Shown: positions 22,801 through 30,709, counted from the stretch's first letter. The stretch: DNA of 33,375 bases from an uncultured Collinsella sp. (GCA_902470915.1 CABRIB010000008.1:1-33375); one strand, 5' to 3'. A program made the numbers and translations. The notes: a model not told the origin generated them from the sequence alone.

Positions 22801-23463
22801 GATGCTGTCCTCGTTGCCGATGGTCTGGCCCGTGGAACTCACCATGCGGCGGATACGGTCGATCTCGTCGCCAAAAAACTCGATGCGCACGGGCGCCTTT
22901 TCCTGTGCGGGAAACACCTCGACGGTGTCACCGTGCACGCGGAACAGGCCGGGTGCATCGGCGGCGCCGGCATTGGTGTAGCCCATGCCCACCAGGCGCT
23001 GCGGCACCTCGTCAAAAGGGATCTCCTCGCCCACCGCAAAGGTCGTGGACTCCCAGTAGTGGCTCTCGACCGGCGGCACGCAGCGCAGCAGTGCGCGGGC
23101 CGAGGCGACCATGATGCAGTTGTCCCCGCGCACGATGCGCCCCAGAGCCTCGCAGCGCTGCGCCACCACGGCGTCGTCCGGCGCCTGCTCGCGCCACGGA
23201 TAGTCCTTGCGCTCAGGAAAACGACACACGTGCGCCAGGCCCACGTAGGCGGCAAGGCTACGCGCGGCGCGATCGGCCGCATCCTCGCCGCTCACGATAT
23301 AGACCGTCGGGCGCGGACGGCGCGCAAACTGGGCGGCCGCCATAAGCGTGCGGCCCGACTGCGACACAGCCAGCGTCACGTCCTCGCCAGCATCGAGCCC
23401 GGCCTCGACGGCCTGCAAGGCCTCGGCAGTGTAGAGCTGCGCGGCTATACGGTGAATGAGCAT
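19831..23463 (-). CDS. mfd: Transcription-repair coupling factor Mfd
   Basis: Mfd removes RNA polymerase stalled at DNA damage and recruits UvrA. The 1210-residue length is typical. In order it has a UvrB-like N-terminal part (about 1-330), an RNA-polymerase-interacting Tudor-like domain (about 530-610; GDYVVHATHGIALF), a RecG-like translocase with Walker A GDVGFGKTEVA (about 681-691) and DEEQ box (about 782-785), the VAHGKM and QLKGRVGRS motifs, and a C-terminal TRCF domain. The start at 23463 has GGAGGA five bases upstream. A hairpin (19795-19819) lies between its stop and the PAP2 gene. It is one of several repair genes in this part of the window. Confidence 0.96.
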   Translation of the reverse strand: MLIHRIAAQLYTAEALQAVEAGLDAGEDVTLAVSQSGRTLMAAAQFARRPRPTVYIVSGEDAADRAARSLAAYVGLAHVCRFPERKDYPWREQAPDDAVVAQRCEALGRIVRGDNCIMVASARALLRCVPPVESHYWESTTFAVGEEIPFDEVPQRLVGMGYTNAGAADAPGLFRVHGDTVEVFPAQEKAPVRIEFFGDEIDRIRRMVSSTGQTIGNEDSIEIFPCRELALTDDAVHNMHVALYRASQDDSKLAALLEMVDARIVTPELDRFLPVMYGQTVSPLAHVSGKALVVLSEPRSLFDDCLRAYEDIEARAGEAGIDRLDGLYVRAQQLDFGAQQRLNYVSLIRAGGAVTAELKIEQPAIAGSDNRFMTRIQEVVGKRYACVFAIPDRGARESMELTFGDEGITFEESLTAAPENAGVIGERVRVATADSADRAARQEAHASIHERKADALNARSLEAGAAQAAAGAAVPTISRGRVTFVDAALPQGVVVPDANLAVFSIADLNARMDANRARSRRKVDITQITFPFKPGDYVVHATHGIALFSEIARQEVGGKERDYFLLEYADGDKLYVPLEQVDRITRYVGPDGDKPRLTRLNTADWTRATNKARKNAKKLAFDLVDLYTRRSSIAGIACPPDTPEQIEMEESFPYDETRDQLEAIADIKADMEAPKPMDRLLCGDVGFGKTEVALRAAFKCVDSGRQVMVLCPTTILAQQHYETFFERFAPFGLEVEVLSRFRTPAQQKRALKAFAEGGIDVLIGTHRLLSADVNPKNLGLVIIDEEQRFGVQHKEQLKNLREQIDVLALSATPIPRTMQMATSGVRDMSLITTPPTGRRPVIVHVGEYDPDVVSAAIRLEVGRGGQVYYVSNRVKTIDDAVARVHEAAPEARVGVAHGKMSPREVEDVMIEFATKKIDVLIATTIVESGIDNATANTLIIEDSQRLGLAQLYQLKGRVGRSATQAYAYFMFPGELPLTEEATARLTALSEFQDLGSGMRIAMRDLEIRGAGSLMGAEQHGNLSSVGFDLFTQMLGQAVAEARGDDDADVEAASVGINLPADYFLSEEYLPAVDQRVLVYRKLAAAEDLESIDEVQEETEAAHGELPLAGLNLFNRARIRIRGERLGLESVTLSGGRITFLGVDVPKKVAFELKTRYGAVNFPKSRKLSVPYKAGAGAGSGLGRGLDANDGTGPVAAALMLLQQLGASDDD

Positions 23464-23488
23464 GCTGTTCCTCCGGCATTGCAACGCC

Positions 23489-23516
23489 AAAAGCCCGCCG
23501 GGGCAAGCTCGGCGGG
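23489..23516 (-). terminator. Intrinsic terminator after nth
   Basis: CCCGCCG (23494-23500) pairs with CGGCGGG (23510-23516). On the minus strand it is followed by CTTTT. It separates nth from mfd, about 105 bp after the nth stop. Confidence 0.65.
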
Positions 23517-23620
23517 TATGCGGCGGATTTCATTGCCTGTCATGGTAGCGCATGGAGAGGACTCCGGCTCAAGAGCAAACCCAGCCCCGCAAAAAACGCC
23601 AGACGAAGATGCGTTCCGCC

Positions 23621-24286
23621 CTACCCCGCTACGCGCACGCTGGGGCACAAATCTGCCAGCGGACACTCGTCACACTTGGGTTTGCGGGCGTCGCAGATCT
23701 CGCGACCGAAGGTGATCCACTGATGGTTGACCGACTCCCAATACTCGTGCGGCAAAATCTTGAGCAGATCCTGCTCGGTCTTGAGCGGCTCCTTGGCATG
23801 TGTCTTGGGACTCAACATCAGGCGATGCGCAATGCGGTTGACGTGCGTGTCCACCGCAATGCCCTCCACGATGCCATACCCCACGTTGAGCACGATGTTC
23901 GCCGTCTTGCGTCCCACGCCCGGCAGCTTCACGAGTTCCTTCATGTCGGCCGGCACCTCGCCGCCATAGTCGGCGACGATCATCTGCGCGGCCTCCACGG
24001 CGTGCTTGGCCTTGCTCTTATAAAAGCCGAGTGACTTGATGGTGTCTGCCACGTCAGCCACACTCGCCCCGGCCATGGCCTCGGGCGTGGGCCACTGGGC
24101 AAACAGCTTCGGCGTCACCTTGTTGACCTGCGCGTCGGTCGTTTGCGCCGAGAGCAACACCGCGATCAGCAGGCGGAAGGGATTCTCGTGGTCCAAAAAG
24201 CACTCGACCGGGCCATAGCGACGGTTGAGGCGCTCACACACCTCAACGGCGCGCTCGCGTTTGGCGGCATTGGTCTCGCGTGGCAT
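23621..24286 (-). CDS. nth: Endonuclease III
   Basis: This base-excision repair glycosylase/AP lyase acts on oxidised pyrimidines. The 221 residues include the helix-hairpin-helix LPGVGRKTA with catalytic Lys127, catalytic Asp146 in VDTHVNR, and a complete [4Fe-4S] loop Cys198-x6-Cys205-x2-Cys208-x5-Cys214. The start MPRETNAAKR is supported by AGGAG five bases upstream; the frame extends eight codons further without such support. The presence of all four cysteines contrasts with the MutY homologue at 31364, which has none of them. Confidence 0.95.
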   Translation of the reverse strand: MPRETNAAKRERAVEVCERLNRRYGPVECFLDHENPFRLLIAVLLSAQTTDAQVNKVTPKLFAQWPTPEAMAGASVADVADTIKSLGFYKSKAKHAVEAAQMIVADYGGEVPADMKELVKLPGVGRKTANIVLNVGYGIVEGIAVDTHVNRIAHRLMLSPKTHAKEPLKTEQDLLKILPHEYWESVNHQWITFGREICDARKPKCDECPLADLCPSVRVAG

Positions 24287-24349
24287 AACGACTCCTCGGC
24301 TCAACGGCACAATAAACTTATGGGCACAATTGTCCCACGTCCGAGACGC

Positions 24350-26152
24350 TTACGCCTCCAAGAATGCGCCGGTCTGACGGCTCCACAGGCTCGCGTACTC
24401 GCCACCCGCCTCGACGAGCTGCGTATGCGTGCCGTCCTCGACAATCTCGCCATCGGCCAGCACCACAATGCGGTCAAGCGCCGCCACGGTGGACAGGCGG
24501 TGCGCCACCACAATGGAGGTGCGGCCGCGCATCAGATTCTCGAGCGCCTCCTGCACCAACGCCTCGGACTCGCTGTCCAAGGCAGACGTCGCCTCGTCGA
24601 GCACCAGAATCGGCGCGTCGGTTAGGATGGCGCGGGCGATAGCCACGCGCTGACGCTGACCGCCTGAGAGCTTGACGCCGCGCTCGCCCACCATAGTGTC
24701 AAAGCCACGGGGCAAGCGGTCGATAAACTCGGTCGCATTAGCCAAGCGAGCCGCCTCGCGAATCTGCTCATCAGTGGCGTTGGGACGACCGTAGGCAATG
24801 TTTTCGCGAATGGAGCGGTGGAACAGCAGCGCCTCCTGCGGCACGTAGGCAACCTGACGGCGCAGGCTCTGCTGCGTGCAGCGCGAGACGTCCTGGCCGT
24901 CCACGAGCACGCGGCCGCCCTGTACATCGTCCAGGCGCAACAACAACTTGGTGAGCGTCGTCTTGCCCGAGCCCGATTTGCCCACCAGGCCCACGCGCTG
25001 GCCCGCCGCCACATGAAGTGTCAGGTCATCGAACACGCTCTCGCCCGCCGCAGCGTCACGGTACGCAAAGCTCAGCTGCTCAAAATCAATCGCGCCCTCG
25101 GTCACTTTGAGCTCGGGGGCGTCCGGGTCATCTGCCACCAAACGTGGCTCGTCCAGCACGCGCGTCATCTCGGCCGCATCGCCGAGCGCGCGGTTGATGC
25201 GCTGCATCATGGAGCTTACGTAGTTCAGGCGCATGGTGAGGTTGTACGTATAGGTAAAGATCATGACGAGCGAGCCGGCCGAGATGCCAAACCACGCGTT
25301 GCCGCCCGCCACGAATACGCTCACCACGGCCATGGTGATGACGATAAGACCCGAGGTCGTAAAGTTGCGCTGCATCATGGCGTGCATCGAGACCGTCTCG
25401 GCATCGCGCGCGGCACGATCAGCGGCGTCGAACAGATCACGTTCAAAGTCCTCGCGCCCGCAGGTCTTGACGGCCAAGATGTTCGTGACCGCGTCGGAGA
25501 GCACGCCCGAGAGCTTGTTCTGCGCGGCGGACGTCGCGGCCGAAAGCGGCATGATGCGCTTGTACATAAGCCAGACAAACGCGATGTAGACGGCCATGAT
25601 GCACACCAGGATCACGGTAAACGTCGGCACCACCGGGGCGAGCGCCGCCACCGTGCAGATGACCGAGGTGATGGTGGGGATGAGCGAATACACCGTCACG
25701 TCGACCAGCCCCGTATAGCCGCTCATAAAACGGCTCGTCTGGCTCACGAGCGATCCGCCAAAGCGGCTGGTGTGAAATGTCATGGATTGATTGGAGAGCG
25801 TGTCGAAGCACAGGCGCGCCAGGTGATAGTTGCCCGCAATCTCGAGCTTGTAGACGGTGTAGTCCTGCAGCTTGGAGAGGATTTGGCCCACCAGGTTAAC
25901 GAGTACGAGCGCCAGGATATAGGGGCCGAAGACCTCAAACACCTGATCGCCCGCCACGGGACCGGCTTGAACGCGGTCGACGATAAGCGCCATCACGTAG
26001 GTGTTGGCAAACGTAAGCAAAAAGATATAGCCCGCCGACGAGAACACCGAGAGAAAGACAATCAGCGGCTGCGTGCGCGTGACACCCCAAAACCGCTGCA
26101 GCGTGCGGCGCACGGTGGAGCGTTTCAGCGGACTGGTGTTTCTCTGAGACAT
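24350..26152 (-). CDS. ABC transporter half-protein (exporter type, permease plus ATPase)
   Basis: The 600 residues combine a six-helix type I exporter domain (about 25-320) and an ATPase domain (about 350-595). The ATPase has Walker A GKSGSGKTT (about 390-398), a Q-loop YVPQEALLF, signature LSGGQRQR (about 493-500), Walker B ILVLDEATSALD and switch His in VVAHRLST. It would work as a homodimer or with a partner; no second half-transporter lies next to it, so a homodimer is likely. AAAGGA precedes the ATG by five bases. The substrate (lipid, peptide or drug) cannot be told from the sequence. Confidence 0.92.
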   Translation of the reverse strand: MSQRNTSPLKRSTVRRTLQRFWGVTRTQPLIVFLSVFSSAGYIFLLTFANTYVMALIVDRVQAGPVAGDQVFEVFGPYILALVLVNLVGQILSKLQDYTVYKLEIAGNYHLARLCFDTLSNQSMTFHTSRFGGSLVSQTSRFMSGYTGLVDVTVYSLIPTITSVICTVAALAPVVPTFTVILVCIMAVYIAFVWLMYKRIMPLSAATSAAQNKLSGVLSDAVTNILAVKTCGREDFERDLFDAADRAARDAETVSMHAMMQRNFTTSGLIVITMAVVSVFVAGGNAWFGISAGSLVMIFTYTYNLTMRLNYVSSMMQRINRALGDAAEMTRVLDEPRLVADDPDAPELKVTEGAIDFEQLSFAYRDAAAGESVFDDLTLHVAAGQRVGLVGKSGSGKTTLTKLLLRLDDVQGGRVLVDGQDVSRCTQQSLRRQVAYVPQEALLFHRSIRENIAYGRPNATDEQIREAARLANATEFIDRLPRGFDTMVGERGVKLSGGQRQRVAIARAILTDAPILVLDEATSALDSESEALVQEALENLMRGRTSIVVAHRLSTVAALDRIVVLADGEIVEDGTHTQLVEAGGEYASLWSRQTGAFLEA

Positions 26153-26228
26153 GGGCTTCCTTTCGCGTCTGATAGGGCGAAACGCCATTGTTGCACACTA
26201 AAGCGCACTTCAGGCAAGCGCGATGTGA

Positions 26229-26272
26229 AAGGCAGCGGGGTGCCCGCGTTTGCGCCGGTGCCCCGCTGCCTT
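26229..26272 (-). terminator. Terminator-like hairpin after rmuC
   Basis: AAGGCAGCGGGG (26229-26240) pairs with its complement at 26261-26272. On the minus strand it is followed by TTTCACATC. It begins about 8 bp after the rmuC stop. Confidence 0.7.
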
Positions 26273-26279
26273 GTTGCAA

Positions 26280-27635
26280 TTAGTCCTCGTCTTCTTGGTC
26301 TGTGGAAAGGCCCGCGGGCGTGAGTCCCAAGATCTCATCGGCTTGGTCGGCGTCTTCCAGCGCGTCGATATCCTTGAGTTTGCGCTCCATGACGTTGGTG
26401 CGCGTGGTGATAATGCCCTCGACCGTTTTACCCGCGGTCTCGATCTGCTGCTGGGCGCGGCGCAGCGCCTTTTGATAGCGCGGCAGCTCGGCCTTGACGG
26501 CGGAGAGCACTCGCAGTACATCGTCGGTGCGTTTTTGCAGCCTAAACGTCTGGTAGCTCATCTGCAGGCTGTTGAGAATGGCCGCCATGGTGCTGGGGCC
26601 GGCAACGTTGACGTGATAGTCGCGGCCCAGGGTCTCGATAAGCCCGGAGCGGCTGACGACCTCGGCGTACAGCCCTTCAAACGGCACGAACATGATGCCA
26701 AAGTTGGTCGTTGCCGGCACACTCAGGTACTTTTCGCAAATGTCCTTTGCCTCGCGCTTGACCATGGTGTCGAGCGTCTTGCGCGCAGCCGCCACGGTCT
26801 CCGCATCGCCCGACTCCTGCGCGTCGAGCAAGTGCTCGTACGCGTCGCCCGGGAATTTGGAGTCGATCGGCAGCAGCACGGGATCGCCCTCGTCCACCGG
26901 CAGCTTGACGGCAAACTCAACGCGCTCCGAGGCGCCGGGCTTGGTGGCGACGTTTTCCAGATACTGGTCGGGCGTAAGGATGTCCGCCAGAATTGCACCC
27001 AGCTGCACCTCGCCCAAAATGCCACGCGCCTTCACGTTGCCCAGCACGCGCTTAAGGTCGCCCACGCCGGTGGCGATGGACTGCATGTCGCCCAGGCCCT
27101 TGTACACGGCCTCGAGCTGGTCGCTCACCTGCTTAAACGATGCCGACAGTCGGTCGTTGAGCGTGCGGGAGAGCTTCTCGTCCACCGTCGCACGCATTTG
27201 ATCGAGCTGCACGTTGTTGTCTTTGCGGATGGCGCCCAGCTGAGCATCGACCGTTTCGCGCACCTTGTCCAGGCGATGCTCGATACCCTCGCGGTTGGCA
27301 CCGAGCTGTTGGGCCGTCTCGCGGCGCAGGTCATCCATCCGGTCACCAGCTTGCGAAAACTCACGTGCGATGGTCAGGTAACGTTGCTGCTCCACGGCCG
27401 CATCTGTCGTCTGCTGCTGCGCGATGGCATTGGCCGTGCGGCGAGTTTCGGCCAGCGCGACGTTCAGGGCATCGAGCGCGTTGTTGGCCTGCTCGAGTGC
27501 TGCCAGCGTTTCCGCGCTACTGTCGCCACGCTCCCGCAACTCGGCACGCAGGCTCTTGAGCTGGAGGGCGCAAGCCACAGCAACCCCCACCGCCACCAAG
27601 GCGATCACAACAAGCACAATATCAATAGCAGACAT
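26280..27635 (-). CDS. rmuC: DNA recombination protein RmuC homologue
   Basis: RmuC proteins limit recombination at inverted repeats and have a nuclease-like fold. The 451 residues have an N-terminal membrane anchor (about 5-25: IVLVVIALVAVGVAVACALQ), a long coiled-coil stretch rich in Glu, Gln, Ala and Arg (about 28-190), and the conserved RmuC domain (about 195-400) with NTNFGIMFVPFEGLYAEV and LPIDSKFPGDAYEHLL, the Asp-Ser-Lys being nuclease-like. An acidic tail ends the protein. The ATG at 27635 has a short-spaced GGAG; the frame extends 11 codons further upstream. Confidence 0.9.
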   Translation of the reverse strand: MSAIDIVLVVIALVAVGVAVACALQLKSLRAELRERGDSSAETLAALEQANNALDALNVALAETRRTANAIAQQQTTDAAVEQQRYLTIAREFSQAGDRMDDLRRETAQQLGANREGIEHRLDKVRETVDAQLGAIRKDNNVQLDQMRATVDEKLSRTLNDRLSASFKQVSDQLEAVYKGLGDMQSIATGVGDLKRVLGNVKARGILGEVQLGAILADILTPDQYLENVATKPGASERVEFAVKLPVDEGDPVLLPIDSKFPGDAYEHLLDAQESGDAETVAAARKTLDTMVKREAKDICEKYLSVPATTNFGIMFVPFEGLYAEVVSRSGLIETLGRDYHVNVAGPSTMAAILNSLQMSYQTFRLQKRTDDVLRVLSAVKAELPRYQKALRRAQQQIETAGKTVEGIITTRTNVMERKLKDIDALEDADQADEILGLTPAGLSTDQEDED

Positions 27636-27686
27636 AAACTCCGCCCAACAAACCCAATCGAGCACCAATCAAAACCGCGATCAATC

Positions 27687-28250
27687 TTACCCCGCCATAC
27701 GCACCGGGCGCCCGGCCCCTTCTTGGGCGCCCCTCTCCTCCGCATATTCCATAATGCGGCGCGCCGTCTCCCTGCTCACCTTTGAGTCATCACCGGCTAA
27801 ATATGCGTACACGTTTCCCTTATTCAGATTCAAATCGCGGCAGAGACCGTAGCGCGTTACACCCGATTTCTCTAGCGCTCCCAACGTTCTTTTTCGCATC
27901 AGGGCGTTGATTCTTCTGTCCGCCACTGGCTTTTCCTTCACCGCTCTATACGCACGCCAAACGTTGGCATAACGATTAGGAAGTTTGTCCTCGGCGCATA
28001 GAGATGCCAGGCTACCCGTTTGGGCGTACAAGGACAAAACGCCTCGGTAACCCTCTTCCATCCACGAACCCTCGGATAAGCCCAGAACGTATTCGGCTTT
28101 ACCCTGTGCCAAAGCGAGCAAAAACAGAGGCTCCGCCACGCGCGGCGCAACCGTCGTCGCTTGCTTAACCAGTTTTCTAAAACTGAGCGACTGCTGTCCG
28201 GATAGCTCTCGGCAATAGCCTTTTAAGAATCCCTCAAAGGTCAGATTCAA
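27687..28250 (-). CDS. HTH-containing protein of a two-gene nucleotidyltransferase module (possible AbiE-type antitoxin)
   Basis: I recognise no named family with certainty. The 187 residues begin MNLTFEGFLKGYCREL and are mostly helical. Near the C-terminus (about 120-165) a helix-turn-helix-like segment, RYGLCRDLNLNKGNVYAYLA, is followed by SRETARRIMEYA. The start is TTG at 28248-28250, with AAGGAGGTG upstream. This TTG overlaps the TGA of the preceding nucleotidyltransferase gene (TTGA), which implies tight translational coupling. Base composition is lower in GC than in neighbouring genes. A DNA-binding partner of the nucleotidyltransferase, as in AbiEi/AbiEii toxin-antitoxin pairs, is the best guess. 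Confidence 0.65.
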   Translation of the reverse strand: MNLTFEGFLKGYCRELSGQQSLSFRKLVKQATTVAPRVAEPLFLLALAQGKAEYVLGLSEGSWMEEGYRGVLSLYAQTGSLASLCAEDKLPNRYANVWRAYRAVKEKPVADRRINALMRKRTLGALEKSGVTRYGLCRDLNLNKGNVYAYLAGDDSKVSRETARRIMEYAEERGAQEGAGRPVRMAG

Positions 28251-28777
28251 CCGAGCACCTCCTTTTTGTATTGGCTGTATGCGCAGACCATCTCTTGATA
28301 ACTCCGCTCCGAAGGCGACGACGCCAGCGCCTCGCCCTCGTCGAATATAAGCCGTTCGAGCAGTCCCCAATCAAGTCGGTCGACGAATGCCTGGCTATGA
28401 AGATCGATGATGTCGTTCGGACGACAGGCATAGAGCTTCATTACCGCCAGGTCCTCCAAGGATGGCGTAAAGTACCTGATAAAGCGCGCCCCAATATCCA
28501 AGGGAATCAAACGATCTTCGTAATTGAACGGCATCTGATTACAATATGCCACCGCCATACCATTCACCTCGGGGTATCGAGCTATGATCTCGCGGAGGCA
28601 CCTATCTGCCTCAAACACATCAATGTCATGTGTAACCGAACGATTCGTCACATCGTTTAGCATGAAGGCGCTTCCTCCCACCAATACAACGTTCGGCCTG
28701 TCGTCTCTTGGACCTATTTCCAGCTCCGCCTCTTCGTCAATGCCCAAAAGAGTCTGCTCTAAATCCTGCTTATACAT
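28247..28777 (-). CDS. DUF6036/AbiEii-like nucleotidyltransferase
   Basis: The 176-residue protein has the minimal nucleotidyltransferase signature VGGSAFML (33-40) followed by HDIDVFEAD, with Asp51 and Asp53 as the metal-binding pair. It also has the later SLEDLAVMKLYACRPNDIIDL block (106-126) typical of AbiEii and related proteins. AbiEii enzymes are toxins that add nucleotides to tRNA or other targets, and related proteins may have other roles. It is the first gene of a two-gene unit, with AGGA upstream and an AT-rich inverted repeat at 28790-28810 as the likely operator. The unusual composition suggests acquisition by transfer. Confidence 0.75.
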   Translation of the reverse strand: MYKQDLEQTLLGIDEEAELEIGPRDDRPNVVLVGGSAFMLNDVTNRSVTHDIDVFEADRCLREIIARYPEVNGMAVAYCNQMPFNYEDRLIPLDIGARFIRYFTPSLEDLAVMKLYACRPNDIIDLHSQAFVDRLDWGLLERLIFDEGEALASSPSERSYQEMVCAYSQYKKEVLG

Positions 28778-28789
28778 AGCAAATCCTAT

Positions 28790-28810
28790 TATTATTTATC
28801 TTCAATAATA
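28790..28810. promoter_or_regulatory. AT-rich inverted repeat upstream of the nucleotidyltransferase module
   Basis: TATTATT and AATAATA (28790-28796 with 28804-28810) are separated by 7 bp and lie 13 bp before the start codon. The position, covering the likely promoter and leader, suits autoregulation by the HTH partner. The 28811-28900 stretch shows nothing else. Confidence 0.5.
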
Positions 28811-28900
28811 CTATTCAGTCGCACGACAGGACCCACAGGATGCAAGAATTCTGCTCGTGGCGATAATTCGTACACCCTGGAAGTCCTAATGTGACAAACG

Positions 28901-29335
28901 CTAACTCTCCCAGCCGGCGCGGATGGTTGTTGCGACATCGCCTAGGCGCTGGCCCAGGGCCGCTAGATGCTGGAGCACCTCATTGGGCGAGGCACCGTTG
29001 AGAATGCACGTGAGGGCATATGAGGCCAAGAAGATTGCCGCAAGTCCTAGCGGAATGAGCACGATCATCGCCAATGTGCGCAGGCGCTGGCCCACGCGGC
29101 GACGACGCGCACGACGCTTGTCGAACGCGAGCTCCTGCGCATATGAATCTTGCTGTACGGAATAGGCCTCTGGTGCCGATTCGCACCCGGGCACGGCTGC
29201 AGGTACAGCAGCGGGCACGACGTTTTGCACGGGCGCCTGGTTGGCAACCCCTTGCATTTGCATCTCTATAAGCCGCCGCTGCTGCCGCAGCATGCGCTCG
29301 GCTTGTTGCTGTGGGGTCTCAAGAAACAGGTCCAT
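28901..29335 (-). CDS. Small membrane protein of unknown function
   Basis: The 144 residues consist of a Gln/Arg-rich N-terminal helix (about 8-32: PQQQAERMLRQQRRLIEMQM), an Ala/Pro/Val-rich low-complexity part (33-55), a basic cluster KRRARRRRVGQRLR (73-86), one transmembrane helix (about 87-112) and a short external or internal tail. The basic cluster before the helix predicts the N-terminus in the cytoplasm. GGAGG precedes the ATG by five bases. I recognise no family. It stands alone, and nothing around it suggests a role. Confidence 0.6.
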   Translation of the reverse strand: MDLFLETPQQQAERMLRQQRRLIEMQMQGVANQAPVQNVVPAAVPAAVPGCESAPEAYSVQQDSYAQELAFDKRRARRRRVGQRLRTLAMIVLIPLGLAAIFLASYALTCILNGASPNEVLQHLAALGQRLGDVATTIRAGWES

Positions 29336-29586
29336 GTTGGCCTCCAAAATCGGAGCGTTCGACGCTTACGACCAGCATCCCGCACCGCCATGACCGCGAC
29401 AACGCAATCGCCGGCAATAGCCACAAAGTTTCTTTTGCTCAAAAGCTGTCGAAAAGCTCAACAACTCCCCTACCAGCACTTTCTCTGAGCTTTTTTCGCC
29501 AGCAATCTTTTGGCCTTCCACCCTTACGCCAACTGACCAAAATCTAACCAAAAGCTTGACGAAAATTGTGGAGACCGGGACCCCAC
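29336..29586. other. Intergenic stretch, no gene recognised
   Basis: About 250 bp between the small membrane protein and a terminator. It is AT-richer than its surroundings, with repeated AGCTTTT-type words near 29440-29500. It must contain the promoter for the gene ending at 28901, but no good -35/-10 pair stands out. I see no coding frame with a convincing start. Confidence 0.5.
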
Positions 29587-29616
29587 ACAAAAAGTGCCGC
29601 CCCAAAGGGGCGGCAC
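29587..29616 (-). terminator. Intrinsic terminator (GTGCCGCCCC type) downstream of family B copy 1
   Basis: A perfect 10-bp stem, GTGCCGCCCC with GGGGCGGCAC (29594-29603 with 29607-29616), is followed on the minus strand by TTTTTGTG. The same stem follows the second family B element at 30530. Confidence 0.88.
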
Positions 29617-29658
29617 ACAAACCAATCTATTAGCCAAAACTCGTTGGCAAGCCCGCGT

Positions 29659-29744
29659 CGTCAGACCCGCGGCGCATGCCTTTGCCTCGCGTGACTCTGC
29701 GAAGCCGTGAGCGAGAGGGAAAGGGATGCGCCGCGGGTCTGACG
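29659..29744 (-). repeat. Structured hairpin element, family B, copy 1
   Basis: The 30-nt arms (29659-29688 and 29715-29744) pair over 28 positions with two mismatches: 19 bp without a break, then 5, then 4. The 26-nt loop, with the adjacent arm base pairs, contains the 19-nt sequence CTGCGAAGCCGTGAGCGAG (plus strand). It lies 54 bp after the stop of the membrane-protein gene at 29799 and 42 bp before an intrinsic terminator. It would therefore be in that gene's 3' UTR or be a separate small RNA. Confidence 0.7.
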
Positions 29745-29798
29745 TCCGGAGCGGTGAAACCAGCAGTTGCCCTGCGCTCCGTGGTCGGTGAGGACAGA

Positions 29799-30431
29799 CT
29801 ACATGCCCGCGAGACCGCGGGCGGCGGTGGCGCACATAAACGCCAAGGCTAAAATCACGAGCGAGCCCGCAATGTCTGCCAGCACGCCCATTGCACGACG
29901 CTCAAACAACCAGCTCTCAAAGTGCGGGGCGACGTTGCGCCAAACACGCCACAGCAAGATGCCCATACCGATGACGCCTGGGATATTGAGCAGTAGGATC
30001 TCGGAGCACAAAAGACCGATCAGGTTGCCGGCGGCAAAACCAGCGTCGCCCTCGCAGTATTTGCGATAAATCATGTACAACATGTACGCCACAAACGGCT
30101 GCAGGCACGCAGAGATAAACGTAACCACCATCGAGGGGTCCTGAGAAAAGACATCGGTGAGTTTATCGACACTCGTGGCATCTTTCGAAGCCAAGAACAA
30201 GCCAATGACCACCACGGGCACCACGCCCAAGATAACCTCGACCAGAGTAAACAACTTAGCAGTCAGATCCTCGCTAGCCGTATTGAGGTGAGGCGCCCAC
30301 TCAGGATGAGCATGCGCGCCAACCTTCTTGTCCTTCTCGACACGATCGACCTTTTTACCCTCGGCAACCCGACGACCAGGATCCTTGCGAGTTCCCGCCG
30401 CAGCAACCCGAGCCCGAGACTTCTTACCCAT
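29799..30431 (-). CDS. Multi-pass membrane protein of unknown function
   Basis: The 210 residues have a very basic cytoplasmic N-terminus (1-40, rich in Lys and Arg). About four hydrophobic segments follow (about 61-81, 102-121, 131-165 and 183-203), with short loops including KYCEGDAG. The ATG at 30431 is preferred because GGGG lies upstream at workable distance; an ATG five codons earlier lacks a ribosome-binding site. I recognise no family. The gene is followed by a family B hairpin and a terminator, the same 3' arrangement as rubrerythrin next door. Confidence 0.65.
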   Translation of the reverse strand: MGKKSRARVAAAGTRKDPGRRVAEGKKVDRVEKDKKVGAHAHPEWAPHLNTASEDLTAKLFTLVEVILGVVPVVVIGLFLASKDATSVDKLTDVFSQDPSMVVTFISACLQPFVAYMLYMIYRKYCEGDAGFAAGNLIGLLCSEILLLNIPGVIGMGILLWRVWRNVAPHFESWLFERRAMGVLADIAGSLVILALAFMCATAARGLAGM

Positions 30432-30523
30432 AAAAAAACACCCCATCAGGTAGTAGATAAACTAAAAGTCGCTACCCAGTGTACCCCACCCATGAACGGT
30501 GCCGTCCCAACCAGTCCCCATAC

Positions 30524-30553
30524 AAAAACGTGCCGCCCCTATCGGGGCGGCAC
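30524..30553 (-). terminator. Intrinsic terminator (GTGCCGCCCC type) downstream of family B copy 2
   Basis: A 10-bp stem (30530-30539 with 30544-30553) has a TATC loop and is followed on the minus strand by GTTTTTG. Its arms are identical to those at 29594-29616. Confidence 0.88.
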
Positions 30554-30602
30554 ACAAACTTCTTATCAGCTTTTCCGTAACGAGCACGCGACGACCCAAA
30601 GC

Positions 30603-30688
30603 GGGCCGGGAGGGCCGGACTACCTTCCCTCAACGCGACCCTGCGAAGCCGTGAGCGAGGAGGGAAGGTAGTCCGGCCCTCCCGGCCC
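30603..30688 (-). repeat. Structured hairpin element, family B, copy 2
   Basis: Perfect 29-bp arms (30603-30631 with 30660-30688) enclose a 28-nt loop holding the same 19-nt sequence, CTGCGAAGCCGTGAGCGAG, as copy 1. Apart from a short CCTC/GAGG end the arms share no evident sequence with copy 1. It begins 21 bp after the rubrerythrin stop and is followed 49 bp later by the terminator. Confidence 0.75.
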
Positions 30689-30709
30689 AGCTCACGCTAG
30701 CGCCACGCG

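Noticed and set aside
29336..29358. Earlier start for the small membrane protein (TTG four codons upstream)
   Set aside because: That TTG is part of the TTGGAGG ribosome-binding site for the ATG at 29335, so it cannot be the start.
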